Shown here: positions 55,533 to 64,000 of the stretch, piece after piece
How the letters are laid out: the number at the start of each line of letters is the position of its first letter
How positions within the stretch are numbered: the first letter of the stretch is position 1
From: Candidatus Promineifilum breve
GTDB lineage: Bacteria; Chloroflexota; Anaerolineae; Promineifilales; Promineifilaceae
DNA length: 64,000 nt
Direction: 5' to 3'
Assembly: GCF_900066015.1 (NCBI RefSeq)
Contig: NZ_LN890655.1
Location: 3,925,164 to 3,989,163 of the forward strand
Made by a program: the position numbers and the translations under genes
Notes under the pieces: generated by a model
Told to the model about the DNA's origin: nothing
The model's input: only the letters and a program-made list of their open reading frames with translations
The model's database searches: none

Positions 55533-55636
55533 TTAGTAATTACGAATTACGAATTACGAATGAAGAGAGGAGATTGAGAGATTGGCATAATCTCTCAATC
55601 TCCAGTCCCTAGCACCTAGCCCCCAGCCCCTAGCCC
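55533..55636. repeat. AATTACG and CCTAGCC heptads with a hairpin between convergent genes
   Basis: AATTACG heptads (55535-55560), an inverted pair GAGATTGAGAGATT/AATCTCTCAATCTC, and CCTAGCC heptads (55605-55636). Together they fill the whole gap. Confidence 0.75.
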
Positions 55637-58600
55637 CTATTCTTCCACAGCGTAGGCGATGGCTTCCTCCGGCGACATGAGCCGGCCTTCAGCCCAGGCG
55701 GCGGCGAAACGCGCCTCGCCCAATTGCGCGCGCACGGCGTCCACATCCTGCCGGAACTCCGCCCGATCTTCCTGGTAGATGATGTTTTTAATGTCGGCCG
55801 CCACCAGCTTGTCGACGACCGCGTATAGTTGGGCGGCCTGTGTGGGTCTCCCCTGGGCGGCGGCCACCAATCCCATCCCCCATATATTCCAGGTAGAAAC
55901 CTCTCTATCGCTGTCGATGCTTTCCCGAAAGTAACTCGCCGCGCGTCCCGCATCCCCCCAGCGAACGGCGACGTGCCCCAGATTGGTGAGGGGAACCGCT
56001 AAAGTATCCCAACCATGGGTGTCCCGCAGAATCGCCAGACATTCCAGGTAGCAGACTTCCGCCTGGATATACTTTTTTTGCCGACGCGCCGCTTCGCCCA
56101 TTTGATTGAGCAATCGAGCAGCGATTAGGCTGTCCTTCAAGTTTCGAGCGATGGCCAAAGCCTGCGCGTAGAGCGCTTCGGCCCGCGCAAATTCACCCTG
56201 CCGGTTGGCCCATTCCCCCAACAGGAATAATAAACTGGCTTGCGCTCGTCCGTCGCCCGTTTCCTGGGCCACGGCCAAGCCTCGATCACCCAGATTCACC
56301 GCCGCCAAGTTGTCGGCTCTCGCCAACGCGATCCAGCCCATATGGTGGTAATTCCAGGTGATCAGCGCTCGATCAGCCAACGCCCCGGCCAGCTTCTGGC
56401 TCTCTTCAAAGATGGGAAAAGCTTGATCGAAATCTCGCCCATCATAGATCAGGTTCGCCTGTAACCGAATCGCCCAGGCGATACCCTTTTCGTCCCCCAG
56501 TTGCCGGAAAAGGGCCAGGCTTTTCCGCGCGCAAAGCGCAACCTTCTCATTTTCCCAGCCAATCCAAAAATTACCGGCGCGCAGGTAAACCAGGGCCTGG
56601 AGGGGCACGGCGGCATCCTCTATCCTCGCCAGCGCGGATTCCAGCCGGCGCCCCCCTTCCAGTCCCAGACCGCGAATTTCCCAATAGTAGGTCAGGGCCG
56701 CCGCCAGTCGCAAGCCAATCGCCACGTCGGCCGTTCGGTCGGTCAGTGACCAGTCCAGGGTGGCCCGCAGGTTATCGTACTCCGTGTCCAGGCGGTCGAG
56801 CCAGGCCATCTGTTCGCCGCCGAAAAGCCGGGGTTCAGCTTCCTCCCCCAGGCGACAGAAAAATGCCCCATGCCGCCGCCGCATCCGCGCCGCCGCGCCT
56901 TCCTCGACCAGTTTTGCCAACCCATATTGCCGGATCAGCCCGTGCAGGTCGTAGCGGGCTTCTTGTCCCGGCGCGCGCTCGGCCACGACCAGCGATTTGT
57001 GCACCAACTGGGTCAGTGCTGCCGGCGTGTTGCCTTCCCCCTCAAGGTCACAGATCGCTTCGGCCGCCTCCAGCGTGAAGCCACCGGCGAAGACCGCCAA
57101 GCGTCGCAGCAGCCGTTGCTCAACCGGCGATAACAGGTCGTAGCTCCAGTCGATGAGCGCCTGGAAGGAGCGGTGGCGCGGCGGCAGATCGGCCCATTCG
57201 ACCGCCGGAGCATCCAGCCCGGCGTGCAATTGTCGGGCGATTTCGGCCGTTGACCGAACGCCGGCGGCGGCGGCGGCCAGTTCGATGGCCAGCGGCATGC
57301 CCTGCACCAGGCGGCAGATGTCGGCCGCGGCCAGCGCCTCGGCCGACACCAGGGCAAAGTCGCGGCGCTCCTGCCTGACCCGTCGCGCAAATAGCTGGAG
57401 GGCGGTGAATTCAGTCAAGGGCGCAATGGAATTCTCGGCCGGGAAATCCAGTCCCTGCAACTCATGGAGCCATTCGATGGACAGGTTTAGCCGCTCGCGA
57501 GAGGTGACCAGCAGCACGAGGCGCGGCGCGGCGGCCAGCAACTCGAGCAGCCGGCTTGCGCCGCTGGTCAGGTGCTCGAAATTATCCAGAACCAGCAACA
57601 TCTCGCGCGATTTCAGATGGTCGCCCAGTTGTTTCAGGGGTAACGACGAAGGATCAAGCTTCAAGCCGACCGCCGCGGCGATGGCCGGGAAAATATCGTC
57701 CGGCCTGGCGGCGGTCACGAGCGAGACGAAGACCGCCCCGCCGGCAAAGTCGGGGCCGAACTGCCGGCTCGCTTCCCGCGCCAGGCTCGTCTTGCCGATC
57801 CCGCCCGGCCCGCTGATCGTGATCAAGCGTACGTCGGGATCGAGCAATTGACGGCCCAGCGACAGCAGATCGCGCTCGCGGCCGATCAGCGGTGTGGCCG
57901 GCGCGGCCAGGGGATTGGCGGCGCGTTCCCACGACAAAGCGCCGTCACGAATCCGCTCAAACAGCAGGGCGGTTTCCGCCTCCGGCTTCACGCCCAGTTC
58001 CTCGTCCAGCGCCCGGACACAGGCCTGATACTGCCTGAGGGCCGCGCCGCGGTCGCCTTTGCGAGCCAGGGCCAGCATCGCCTGCCGGTGCGCGCCTTCA
58101 TTCCAGGGTTCGTAGGCCAGTTGCCGCCCGGCGAAAAAGCGCGCCGCGTCGTAATCGCCGCGCAGCAGGTGATAGCCGGCCAGCCGCCGGAAAGCGTCCA
58201 TCACGACCCGGTGCAATTGCTCCCGCTCGTTCAGCAGCCAATATTCAAACTCGGCGCTGTCGGGCAGGGAGAACTGGGCCAGGAGCGGGCCGCGATACAG
58301 ATCGGCCGCCTCGCGTCGCCAGGCGGCGCAGATCCGGCACGTATCGGGATTGCGATGCCGGTGGCGGCCGGCCAGGTCAAGCCGGCGCGTAATCTCAACC
58401 ACATCCAGCGTGTGGTCGCTGGCGGCGCTGAACTGGACAGCTTCGCGGGTGATCACCAGGTAGGGCGGGTCGGTGTCGGCATCGCCAATGGCCCGGCGCA
58501 AGGTAGCCAGCGCGTTGCGCAAATTGTCGCGCGCGATCTTCTCCGGCAGCTCCGGCCAGAGCAGCCCGGCCAACATCTCGCGGCGGTGCGGCCGGTCAGC

Positions 58601-58717
58601 CCCCAGCGCCAGATAGACCAGCAGGGCGCGCACCTTGTCGAACTCGAAGCCGGTCACCGCGCGGGAATCGCGTGTGACCCACATCGGCCCCAGCAACGAG
58701 AGAATTAACCGTCCCAT
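55637..58717 (-). CDS. SARP/AfsR-like STAND transcriptional regulator (wHTH-BTAD-NB-ARC-TPR)
   Basis: 1026 residues from an ATG with AGAGGAG upstream. The N-terminal winged helix (FDKVRALLVYLAL, NLRNALATLRRAI) is followed by a bacterial transcriptional activation domain to about 250. The STAND ATPase follows with Walker A GPGGIGKTSLA near 302, LLVLDNFEHL as Walker B, and GMPLAIELAAAAA. The C-terminal 400 residues are TPR-like helices. Such regulators bind ATP and an inducer, then activate nearby genes. The Cys/His cluster near 128-136 (TCRICAAWRREA) is a possible metal site. It is divergent from the VOC gene, so those downstream genes are candidate targets. Confidence 0.9.
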   Translation of the reverse strand: MGRLILSLLGPMWVTRDSRAVTGFEFDKVRALLVYLALGADRPHRREMLAGLLWPELPEKIARDNLRNALATLRRAIGDADTDPPYLVITREAVQFSAASDHTLDVVEITRRLDLAGRHRHRNPDTCRICAAWRREAADLYRGPLLAQFSLPDSAEFEYWLLNEREQLHRVVMDAFRRLAGYHLLRGDYDAARFFAGRQLAYEPWNEGAHRQAMLALARKGDRGAALRQYQACVRALDEELGVKPEAETALLFERIRDGALSWERAANPLAAPATPLIGRERDLLSLGRQLLDPDVRLITISGPGGIGKTSLAREASRQFGPDFAGGAVFVSLVTAARPDDIFPAIAAAVGLKLDPSSLPLKQLGDHLKSREMLLVLDNFEHLTSGASRLLELLAAAPRLVLLVTSRERLNLSIEWLHELQGLDFPAENSIAPLTEFTALQLFARRVRQERRDFALVSAEALAAADICRLVQGMPLAIELAAAAAGVRSTAEIARQLHAGLDAPAVEWADLPPRHRSFQALIDWSYDLLSPVEQRLLRRLAVFAGGFTLEAAEAICDLEGEGNTPAALTQLVHKSLVVAERAPGQEARYDLHGLIRQYGLAKLVEEGAAARMRRRHGAFFCRLGEEAEPRLFGGEQMAWLDRLDTEYDNLRATLDWSLTDRTADVAIGLRLAAALTYYWEIRGLGLEGGRRLESALARIEDAAVPLQALVYLRAGNFWIGWENEKVALCARKSLALFRQLGDEKGIAWAIRLQANLIYDGRDFDQAFPIFEESQKLAGALADRALITWNYHHMGWIALARADNLAAVNLGDRGLAVAQETGDGRAQASLLFLLGEWANRQGEFARAEALYAQALAIARNLKDSLIAARLLNQMGEAARRQKKYIQAEVCYLECLAILRDTHGWDTLAVPLTNLGHVAVRWGDAGRAASYFRESIDSDREVSTWNIWGMGLVAAAQGRPTQAAQLYAVVDKLVAADIKNIIYQEDRAEFRQDVDAVRAQLGEARFAAAWAEGRLMSPEEAIAYAVEE

Positions 58718-58866
58718 GCATGATCTCCTCTGACTTTCGGCTGGATTAAGCGGCAAAAGTATACCAGATTTTGCGTTTTCCTTACGATGGGTTGGTACAG
58801 TGTCACCAGTTCCAGTGCTTTCAACAAGGATGGGTCACAGAAGAGACCCCAGGGAGGACGACCTCA

Positions 58867-59277
58867 ATGAACCCGCTCAGGATCGACAACATCCATCACA
58901 TCACGCTCACGGTTTCGGATCTGGCCCGGAGCGCCGACTTCTACATGCGACACCTCGGCTTCCAACCGCTGGTCGATCTGGGGTCGCGCCGGTTGTTCAC
59001 CAACGGCCACTTCATCCTGGGCGTGACGCTGCCGTCCGACCCGGACGCGCCCACCCCCGATGACGACCACTTTAGCGAGAACCGCATCGGGTTGGATCAT
59101 GTCAGCTTCAATGTGAGTAGTCGGGCGGAACTGGAGGCCGCCGCGGCCTCCTTTGACGCGCATGGCATCACCCACGGCGAGATCAGAGACCTGGGCAGCA
59201 GCTTCGGCGTCTACGTCATGTCCGTGCGGGACCCGGACAATATCCAATTGGAACTGACCGCGCCGCATGCGCCGTAG
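58867..59277 (+). CDS. VOC-superfamily (glyoxalase/dioxygenase-like) protein
   Basis: 136 residues, a normal single VOC module of two beta-alpha-beta-beta-beta repeats. Likely metal ligands are His11 (NIHHITLTV), His78 (GLDHVSFNV) and Glu129 (NIQLELTAP). Enzymes of this fold include glyoxalase I, fosfomycin resistance proteins and extradiol dioxygenases; which applies is not clear. The ATG at 58867 has GGGAGG upstream. Confidence 0.85.
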   Translation: MNPLRIDNIHHITLTVSDLARSADFYMRHLGFQPLVDLGSRRLFTNGHFILGVTLPSDPDAPTPDDDHFSENRIGLDHVSFNVSSRAELEAAAASFDAHGITHGEIRDLGSSFGVYVMSVRDPDNIQLELTAPHAP

Positions 59278-59428
59278 AGCACGGGGGACGACGGCTTAGA
59301 CAGGGTGCTTGTGCCGTATAGACGGTTTGAGGGGCTGAAGCCGGAACGAGGGGTGTCGGGGTTGCGCCACGCCTCGTTCCGGCTCAACTCAATCACTTGG
59401 TTAATTGCAGTCAACAAGGAGAACAGTA

Positions 59429-62239
59429 ATGAAAAAGTTAGTCACGTTTCTATTCATTGTCGTCGGGGCGCTGGCCCTGGCGCTGGTCATCGGCCGGGCG
59501 CGGGCCAACCCCGGCGACCTCGACCCGACGTGGGGCGACGGCGGGGTGGCGCGGGTCGCTTTCACCGAGAACGGTGATGTGATGACCGCCAGCCATCTGG
59601 ACCCGGACGGCAAGGTCGTCGCTTCGGGCTGGGTCAACGGCTATCCGGGCGATTTTGGCGTGACCCGTCTGCGGACCGACGGTTCCTTCGACCCAACCTT
59701 CGGCGACGCGGGGAAGGTCATGAACCGCTTCGGCGATGATCCCGACCGGCCCAACTCGTCGTGGAGCATTGGCCCGCGGCCGGGCGGTGGTTACCTGGTG
59801 GCTGGCGAGCGGTGTGATGCCGATTACGTGGTCTGCGAGTGGCTGACGGCGGCCTATAACCCGGATGGCACACTCGACGAGAGCTTCGATGGCGACGGCT
59901 GGACCACCACAACGGTTGCCGGCGCGCAGGGCGTCTACGCCTGGCCCCCGACCAATCTCTTGCAGCCGGACGGCAAGAGCATCGTCGGCGGTATCGTGTG
60001 GCAGATGGACGGCGATATCGATATCGCCCTGCGCCGCTACAATCCCGACGGATCGCTTGATGACACCTTCGGCGACGGCGGTCTGGCCGTCTTCGATATC
60101 GACGAGCAAGGCGATTACATCGAATATATGGCGTTGTTGCCGGACGGCAAGATCCTCGTCCTCGGCGGCACAGGCGAGGTGGTCGATCCGTTCACCTATA
60201 TCGGGGATCATGGGTTTCTGGTTCGCGTGAACGGCGACGGTTCGATGGACAACAGCTTCGGCGCCGGCGGAAAAGTCATGTGGGGCGAGGTCGGCAGCGG
60301 TACGGGCGCCGAGGGTATGGCCGTCTCCTCCGCGGGTGACATCTTCGTCTCGGGATTAACGGCCGGCGAGACGGAGGGCACGACGGATTGCGCGGTGTGG
60401 CGCTTTGACGCCGGCGGCGCGATGGACATGACGTTCGGCGAAGGTGACCTGCTGACTATCGATGACGGCGGCGACGAACATTGCTATACCGCCAATCTCC
60501 TGCCCGACGGCAAACTGGCGCTGACCGGCGACATTTTACCCCCGGCAGCGGAGCGCAGCGCGGGCGGCCGAATCCGCGAGCGAGGCGGGGCCGGGTCGCG
60601 GTCAGCGCAGGTGGGCGGCGCTTCGCGAATGAGTGCTGCGTCGCAAGTTGGTACGACGGCCGACGCCCTGGTGGCTCGCATCAACCCGAACGGCACGCTG
60701 GATGAGACCTTCGGCGACGGCGGGCTGCTGATCCACGACGTCGAGGAGCAAGATAACGACGGAACGATCGCCCTCGTCCAGCCGAATGGCATGATTCTGG
60801 TCATCGGCAGAGTAATCGACCTGGAGACAGGGATTGATGATATTGCTATCAGTCGCTTCCAGGGTGACGCATGGCCCACAGTCGGGCAGCTCGACCCGAC
60901 GTGGGGCGACGGCGGGTCGACCATCGCCGACATCACCGCCGACGAGGACTGGGGCAATGCCCACGTGCTGATGGACGACGGCCGGTACATCGTCGCCGGG
61001 TGGGTTGGCGTTCCCGGGGACTTCGGCGTGGTTCGTTATCGCTCCAACGGCCGGCTGGACACGTCGTTCGGCGAAGGCGGCAAGGTCATCACCGCTTTCT
61101 CCGACGATCCGACGCTGGTGGACGTGGCCTGGGCGGCCGTCGCGCGGCCGGATGGCGGCCTCTACGTGGCGGGCGACACCTGCGACGCCGACTACGTCAT
61201 CTGCGAGCTGGGCATCGCCGCCTATCGCGCCGACGGCTCACTCGATACCGCCTTCAGCGGCGACGGCCTGGCAACGGTCAGCACCGCGCTGGGGCCGACC
61301 TACGCCTGGCCGGGCCGGGCAGTCGTCCAGCCGGACGGCAAGCTGGTTGTCGGCGGCGTCGTCTTGCTGGAGAACGACGTGGATCTGCTGTTGGCCCGTT
61401 TCCTCCCCAACGGTACGCCCGATGACACCTTCGGCGTCGACGGCGTCGCCACGGCCGACCTGGGCCAGACGGAGAACCTCATGCAAGACCTGATGCCGCT
61501 GCCGGGCGGCAAGTTCCTGGCCGTGGGCGCGTTCGGCGATTATAACGACCCGCTGAGCGCGGAGCAGGTCGCGGGTTTCATCGCCCGTTTCAACGCTGAC
61601 GGCTCGCTCGACATGGCCTTCGGCGGTGGCGACGGCTACACATCCTGGAACCAAACCGGCCTGGGGGCGCTGGGGCAGCACGCGCTGGCGACGCCGGACA
61701 ACAAGCTGCTCATCATGGGCCGGCAGGCCACGGCCGACGGCGCGGACTGCACGCTCCAGCGCTTTGACATGAACGGCAACCACGACACGACCTTCGGCGA
61801 CGGCGGTCTGGTGGTCCTTGCCGGTAGCGCGAATGTCCGCTGTCTGGAGATGGACTACGACGGGGCGGGGCGCATCATGTTTGGTCTACAGGACCTGCCG
61901 CCGGAAGAAGAACGCGCGGATACGGCCACTGCTCGGGCTGCTGAGCGCCTGGCCCGCCGCGTCGGGGCGCGGACCGACGGCCCGGCCACGCAGCAGGAAG
62001 AGGTGCCCGGCAATATCGTCGGCCGCGTCATGGCCGACGGCACGCTCGACGCGACCTTCGGCGACAACGGCCTGGTGCGGCCCAGTCTCGCCGACGGATG
62101 GGGATTGATCTTCAACCTGACCGTGCAGCCGGACGGCAAGACGTTGGTCTCCGGCGACACGCTGTTCGAGTTCGTGACGGCGCGCATCCTGGGCGACGGC
62201 CCGGCGGCGCGGACGTTGATGCCCGTCGTACGGCGGTAA
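59429..62239 (+). CDS. secreted delta-60 repeat protein, two tandem seven-repeat propellers
   Basis: 936 residues with a signal peptide (LVTFLFIVVGALALALVI) and AAGGAG before the ATG. It contains 14 delta-60 (DUF5122-type) repeats of the form G-x-L-D-x-T-F-G-D-G-G: seven from 59513 to 60693 and seven from 60888 to 62040. Both sets begin with LDPTWGDGG, so the gene arose by duplication of a seven-blade unit about 458 codons long. Ala/Arg/Gly-rich inserts lie before the last repeat of each half. It has no catalytic motif, so a surface or ligand-binding role is inferred. Confidence 0.87.
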   Translation: MKKLVTFLFIVVGALALALVIGRARANPGDLDPTWGDGGVARVAFTENGDVMTASHLDPDGKVVASGWVNGYPGDFGVTRLRTDGSFDPTFGDAGKVMNRFGDDPDRPNSSWSIGPRPGGGYLVAGERCDADYVVCEWLTAAYNPDGTLDESFDGDGWTTTTVAGAQGVYAWPPTNLLQPDGKSIVGGIVWQMDGDIDIALRRYNPDGSLDDTFGDGGLAVFDIDEQGDYIEYMALLPDGKILVLGGTGEVVDPFTYIGDHGFLVRVNGDGSMDNSFGAGGKVMWGEVGSGTGAEGMAVSSAGDIFVSGLTAGETEGTTDCAVWRFDAGGAMDMTFGEGDLLTIDDGGDEHCYTANLLPDGKLALTGDILPPAAERSAGGRIRERGGAGSRSAQVGGASRMSAASQVGTTADALVARINPNGTLDETFGDGGLLIHDVEEQDNDGTIALVQPNGMILVIGRVIDLETGIDDIAISRFQGDAWPTVGQLDPTWGDGGSTIADITADEDWGNAHVLMDDGRYIVAGWVGVPGDFGVVRYRSNGRLDTSFGEGGKVITAFSDDPTLVDVAWAAVARPDGGLYVAGDTCDADYVICELGIAAYRADGSLDTAFSGDGLATVSTALGPTYAWPGRAVVQPDGKLVVGGVVLLENDVDLLLARFLPNGTPDDTFGVDGVATADLGQTENLMQDLMPLPGGKFLAVGAFGDYNDPLSAEQVAGFIARFNADGSLDMAFGGGDGYTSWNQTGLGALGQHALATPDNKLLIMGRQATADGADCTLQRFDMNGNHDTTFGDGGLVVLAGSANVRCLEMDYDGAGRIMFGLQDLPPEEERADTATARAAERLARRVGARTDGPATQQEEVPGNIVGRVMADGTLDATFGDNGLVRPSLADGWGLIFNLTVQPDGKTLVSGDTLFEFVTARILGDGPAARTLMPVVRR

Positions 62240-62348
62240 TCCTCGGTTTATGCCGGGAAGGGGCGCGACCCGCGTCGCGCCCCTTCCCGGCATGATTTGG
62301 AAGCAGCGCCCCACCTGCGGCAGCCTGCGCGTTAAAAACCTTTCGCAA

Positions 62349-63260
62349 TTACCGCGCCACGACCTGCGCCAGCTTGTCCAGCGAGGTGCTCCAACCGGCC
62401 CGCGCCATCTCGGCCATTTCCCCGGCCGGGGCCTGGCCCACCAGCGTCAGCCGTGTGCGCCCTTCGCCGATGTCCTCGAACGTCAGCGTCGCCGTCGTCA
62501 CGTCCGGGTAATCATCGCCCATGCCGAACATCGCCGCCGGGATGACGTTGCCCTGGGCATCGGCAAAGCTGTCGGTATAGACGATGCGCTCCTGCGGCGC
62601 GATCTCGATGAACTCGCCGGTCGACCAGTAATCGTTGCCTTCCGGGTCGCGCATGGCGTAGAGGTACTTGCCGCCCTCGCGGAAGTCGATTTCCACCACC
62701 GGCGCGGTGAAATGCGCCGGCCCCCACCACTGCTTGATCTGCTCCGCCTCGGTCCAGGCCCGCCAGACCGCGGCTAATGGGGCCTGGAAGATGCGTGTCA
62801 GCACCAACCGCCGCTCGCCGCCGGCCGCGGCCACGAATTCGCTCAGCTTGTCGACGGTCGAGTGGCCGCCCTCGATAGCCCAATAGCCCAACGCTGCTTG
62901 CCGGAGTTCGGCCGTGGCGAAGACCATGTTCATCGTCAGCAGCGTGCGGCCGCCTACGTCATTGAAAGTCACCGTCGTGTGGAAATCGCGCGGCCGGCCC
63001 TCGTCTTCGCCATGAAGATAGGTGATCCGTTCCGGCCGGATGATCTCCTCAAAGGTAATGCGATTGGGATAATCGGTGCCATCCGGGCTGTGCATGACGA
63101 ATTGCCACACCCCGCCCGACCGCACGTCGATGCTCTGTGTCGTATTGGTGAAGCCTTGCGGCCCCCACCAGGTATTGAGACTATCCGGGTTCGTCCAGGC
63201 GTCGAAGACACGCTCGCGCGGGGCGTCGATGAGGCGGGTGATCGTGATCTCGTGGGGCAT
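62349..63260 (-). CDS. two fused AHSA1/SRPBCC domains
   Basis: 303 residues made of two START-like AHSA1 domains. The first (about 1-145) opens ITRLIDAPRERVFDAWTNPD with LNTWWGPQGF; the second (about 150-303) opens LTRIFQAPLAAVWRAWTEAE with IKQWWGPAHF. Single-domain AHSA1 proteins of about 150 residues are the rule, so this is a duplicated, fused form. AHSA1 proteins bind hydrophobic ligands in a deep cavity; the ligand is unknown. It has AGGAGAAC upstream and lies 99 nt after an ArsR gene on the same strand, a frequent pairing for this family. Confidence 0.9.
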   Translation of the reverse strand: MPHEITITRLIDAPRERVFDAWTNPDSLNTWWGPQGFTNTTQSIDVRSGGVWQFVMHSPDGTDYPNRITFEEIIRPERITYLHGEDEGRPRDFHTTVTFNDVGGRTLLTMNMVFATAELRQAALGYWAIEGGHSTVDKLSEFVAAAGGERRLVLTRIFQAPLAAVWRAWTEAEQIKQWWGPAHFTAPVVEIDFREGGKYLYAMRDPEGNDYWSTGEFIEIAPQERIVYTDSFADAQGNVIPAAMFGMGDDYPDVTTATLTFEDIGEGRTRLTLVGQAPAGEMAEMARAGWSTSLDKLAQVVAR

Positions 63261-63284
63261 GTTGGTTCTCCTATAAGATGTAAG

Positions 63285-63366
63285 AATTGGCTACGGATGA
63301 AGACGGAAGAAACGGATTGTTCACACGTTAAAATCCGTCTTTGCGGTGATCATCCGTAGCTAATTT
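63285..63366. repeat. imperfect inverted repeat between arsR and the AHSA1 gene
   Basis: AAGAATTGGCTACGGATGA at the left and its near-complement TCATCCGTAGCTAATTTTC at the right, with ACGGATT/AATCCGT inner arms. The right arm contains the arsR stop codon. It resembles the CGCGGATG-type element at 35520. Confidence 0.6.
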
Positions 63367-63671
63367 TCTTCTTCTGACTTCAGGAACGCTTCCAGCGCAT
63401 CGAGCCGCCGTTCCCATTGCTGTTGCAGACGGTGCGCCCAGGCCTCGACCTCGCGCATGGCGGCGACGTTGACGCGGTAGATGCGCTGCTGGCCGCGGCG
63501 CTCCACCAGCACCAGCCCGGCCTCGCGCAACGCCTTCAGGTGCTGGCTGATGGCCGGGGCGCTGACGTCGAACTGCGCGGCGATGTCGCCGGCGGCCATC
63601 TCGCCGCGCCGGGCGAGCATCTCCAGTATGGCCCGGCGGGTGGGGTCGGCCAGGGCGGTGAAGCGATCCAT
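63360..63671 (-). CDS. ArsR-family transcriptional regulator
   Basis: 103-residue winged-helix repressor with FTALADPTRRAILEML, AGDIAAQFDVSAPAISQHLK as the helix-turn-helix and LVLVERRGQQRIYRVN as the wing. It lacks the metal-binding cysteines of ArsR/SmtB, so it is of the non-metal type that is often found beside AHSA1 genes. It likely represses its own unit. The start at 63671 is set by a promoter whose -10 ends 7 nt before the ATG; there is no ribosome binding site, so the mRNA is probably leaderless. Confidence 0.93.
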   Translation of the reverse strand: MDRFTALADPTRRAILEMLARRGEMAAGDIAAQFDVSAPAISQHLKALREAGLVLVERRGQQRIYRVNVAAMREVEAWAHRLQQQWERRLDALEAFLKSEEEN

Positions 63672-63678
63672 GTGTGGG

Positions 63679-63707
63679 ATTATAAAGGATGTGCTTAAAT
63701 AAGTCAA
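63679..63707 (-). promoter_or_regulatory. promoter of arsR (leaderless)
   Basis: On the minus strand TTGACT (63707-63702), 17-nt spacer, TATAAT (63684-63679), then 7 nt to the ATG at 63671. This is the best-conserved leaderless promoter of the window. Confidence 0.75.
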
Positions 63708-63720
63708 GAGTTAAATATGA

Positions 63721-63772
63721 TTGCAGGGGAGCAGGGGAGCAGGGGGGCAGGGGGGCAGGGGGGCAGGGGGGC
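63721..63772. repeat. 8-nt tandem repeats
   Basis: GGGGAGCA and GGGGGGCA units, about six copies, directly upstream of the arsR promoter. Confidence 0.8.
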
Positions 63773-63821
63773 AGACCTGACAGGTTGGCAGCGGACTCCT
63801 GTCCGCCAACCTGTCAGGTCT
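63773..63821. repeat. palindrome with AGACCTGACAGGTTGGC arms
   Basis: Left arm 63773-63796 and right arm 63801-63821 pair except for a 3-nt bulge, loop TCCT. The arm core matches the motif at 15629-15642. Confidence 0.75.
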
Positions 63822-63880
63822 ACCCATGTATTCTTGGGCAATTCGGTTCTTTATCGCTACACTTTTCGGGCGGTAAACAG

Positions 63881-64000
63881 GAGATAGTGGATAGTGGATA
63901 GTGGGTAGTGGTCTGTGGTCTGTGGTCTGTGGTCTGTGGTCTGTGGTCTGTGGTCTGTGGTCTGTGGTCTGTGGTCTGTGGTCTGTGGTCTGTGGTCAGC
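63881..64000. repeat. heptad repeat array (TCTGTGG) running off the window
   Basis: Degenerate ATAGTGG units pass into at least 12 near-perfect TCTGTGG heptads up to the window edge. No gene is seen between 63708 and 64000. Confidence 0.9.

Noticed and set aside
63881..64000. TCTGTGG array read as a CRISPR or telomere-like array
   Set aside because: No spacers, a 7-nt unit, and equal arrays of other heptads occur inside the window, so it is a simple tandem repeat.

Overview
The window is a dense, GC-rich (clearly above 60% by eye) bacterial chromosome segment with about 42 protein genes, one tRNA-Ser and no phage, transposase, rRNA or CRISPR. Several features suggest a filamentous or otherwise surface-rich Chloroflexota bacterium of the Anaerolineae/Caldilineae type. 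These are TrmFO-type tRNA methylation, a Gram-positive-type LexA box (GAAC-N4-GTTC), many STAND-type ATPase regulators, giant secreted lamin-tail/Ig and propeller proteins, and abundant 7-8 nt tandem repeats between genes. That placement is an inference; no rRNA is present to confirm it.

Layout. 1-3.9 kb (minus): sensor kinase, cysteine desulfurase and the 5' part of mnmA, a probable tRNA-thiolation operon. 4.0-6.6 kb (plus): enolase, a ClpP-like protease with a polyacidic N-terminus, and a SixA-like phosphatase. 6.6-13 kb (minus): a 1.6-kilo-residue protein joining a propeller, a membrane segment and a STAND ATPase, paired with an ATPase carrying a winged-helix domain. 13-25.4 kb: RNase H-like/TPR protein, trpB, trmFO, a MuiA-family protein, hflX, an M20 peptidase, an acyl-CoA dehydrogenase, a lipoprotein with a glycosidase-like fold, and an ATP-grasp ligase. 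25.4-29.5 kb (minus): sucA-sucB, the E1 and E2 of 2-oxoglutarate dehydrogenase. 29.5-32 kb: a LexA-controlled locus (lexA, FtsK-like ATPase, small protein). 32-37.8 kb: gamma-glutamyltransferase, tRNA-Ser(GGA), an orphan Imm5-like protein, a T4-type RNA ligase, and an HdrD-like membrane iron-sulfur oxidoreductase. 38-49.2 kb (plus): glycosidase-like protein, GT39-like glycosyltransferase and a 2.6-kilo-residue secreted repeat protein. 49.3-52.5 kb: a helix-turn-helix/nucleotidyltransferase pair, tgt and uppP. 52.5-58.7 kb: a two-component system with a His-rich membrane protein, a small membrane protein and a SARP/STAND regulator. 58.8-63.7 kb: a VOC protein, a 14-repeat propeller protein, and an ArsR regulator with a double-AHSA1 protein.

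Two patterns cut across the annotation. First, about nine genes have a -10 hexamer only 6-8 nt before the start codon, several with a -35 of TTG type at 16-18 nt, so leaderless mRNAs look common here. Second, intergenic junctions, mostly convergent ones, are filled with short tandem repeats of 7 or 8 nt that differ in sequence but keep the period. Such repeats have also entered coding sequence, in the GT39-like gene and at the 3' end of tgt.

No single locus is plainly a new system. The best candidates are the propeller-membrane-STAND ATPase with its ATPase/winged-helix partner, and the SOS-box-controlled FtsK-like ATPase with its small partner.
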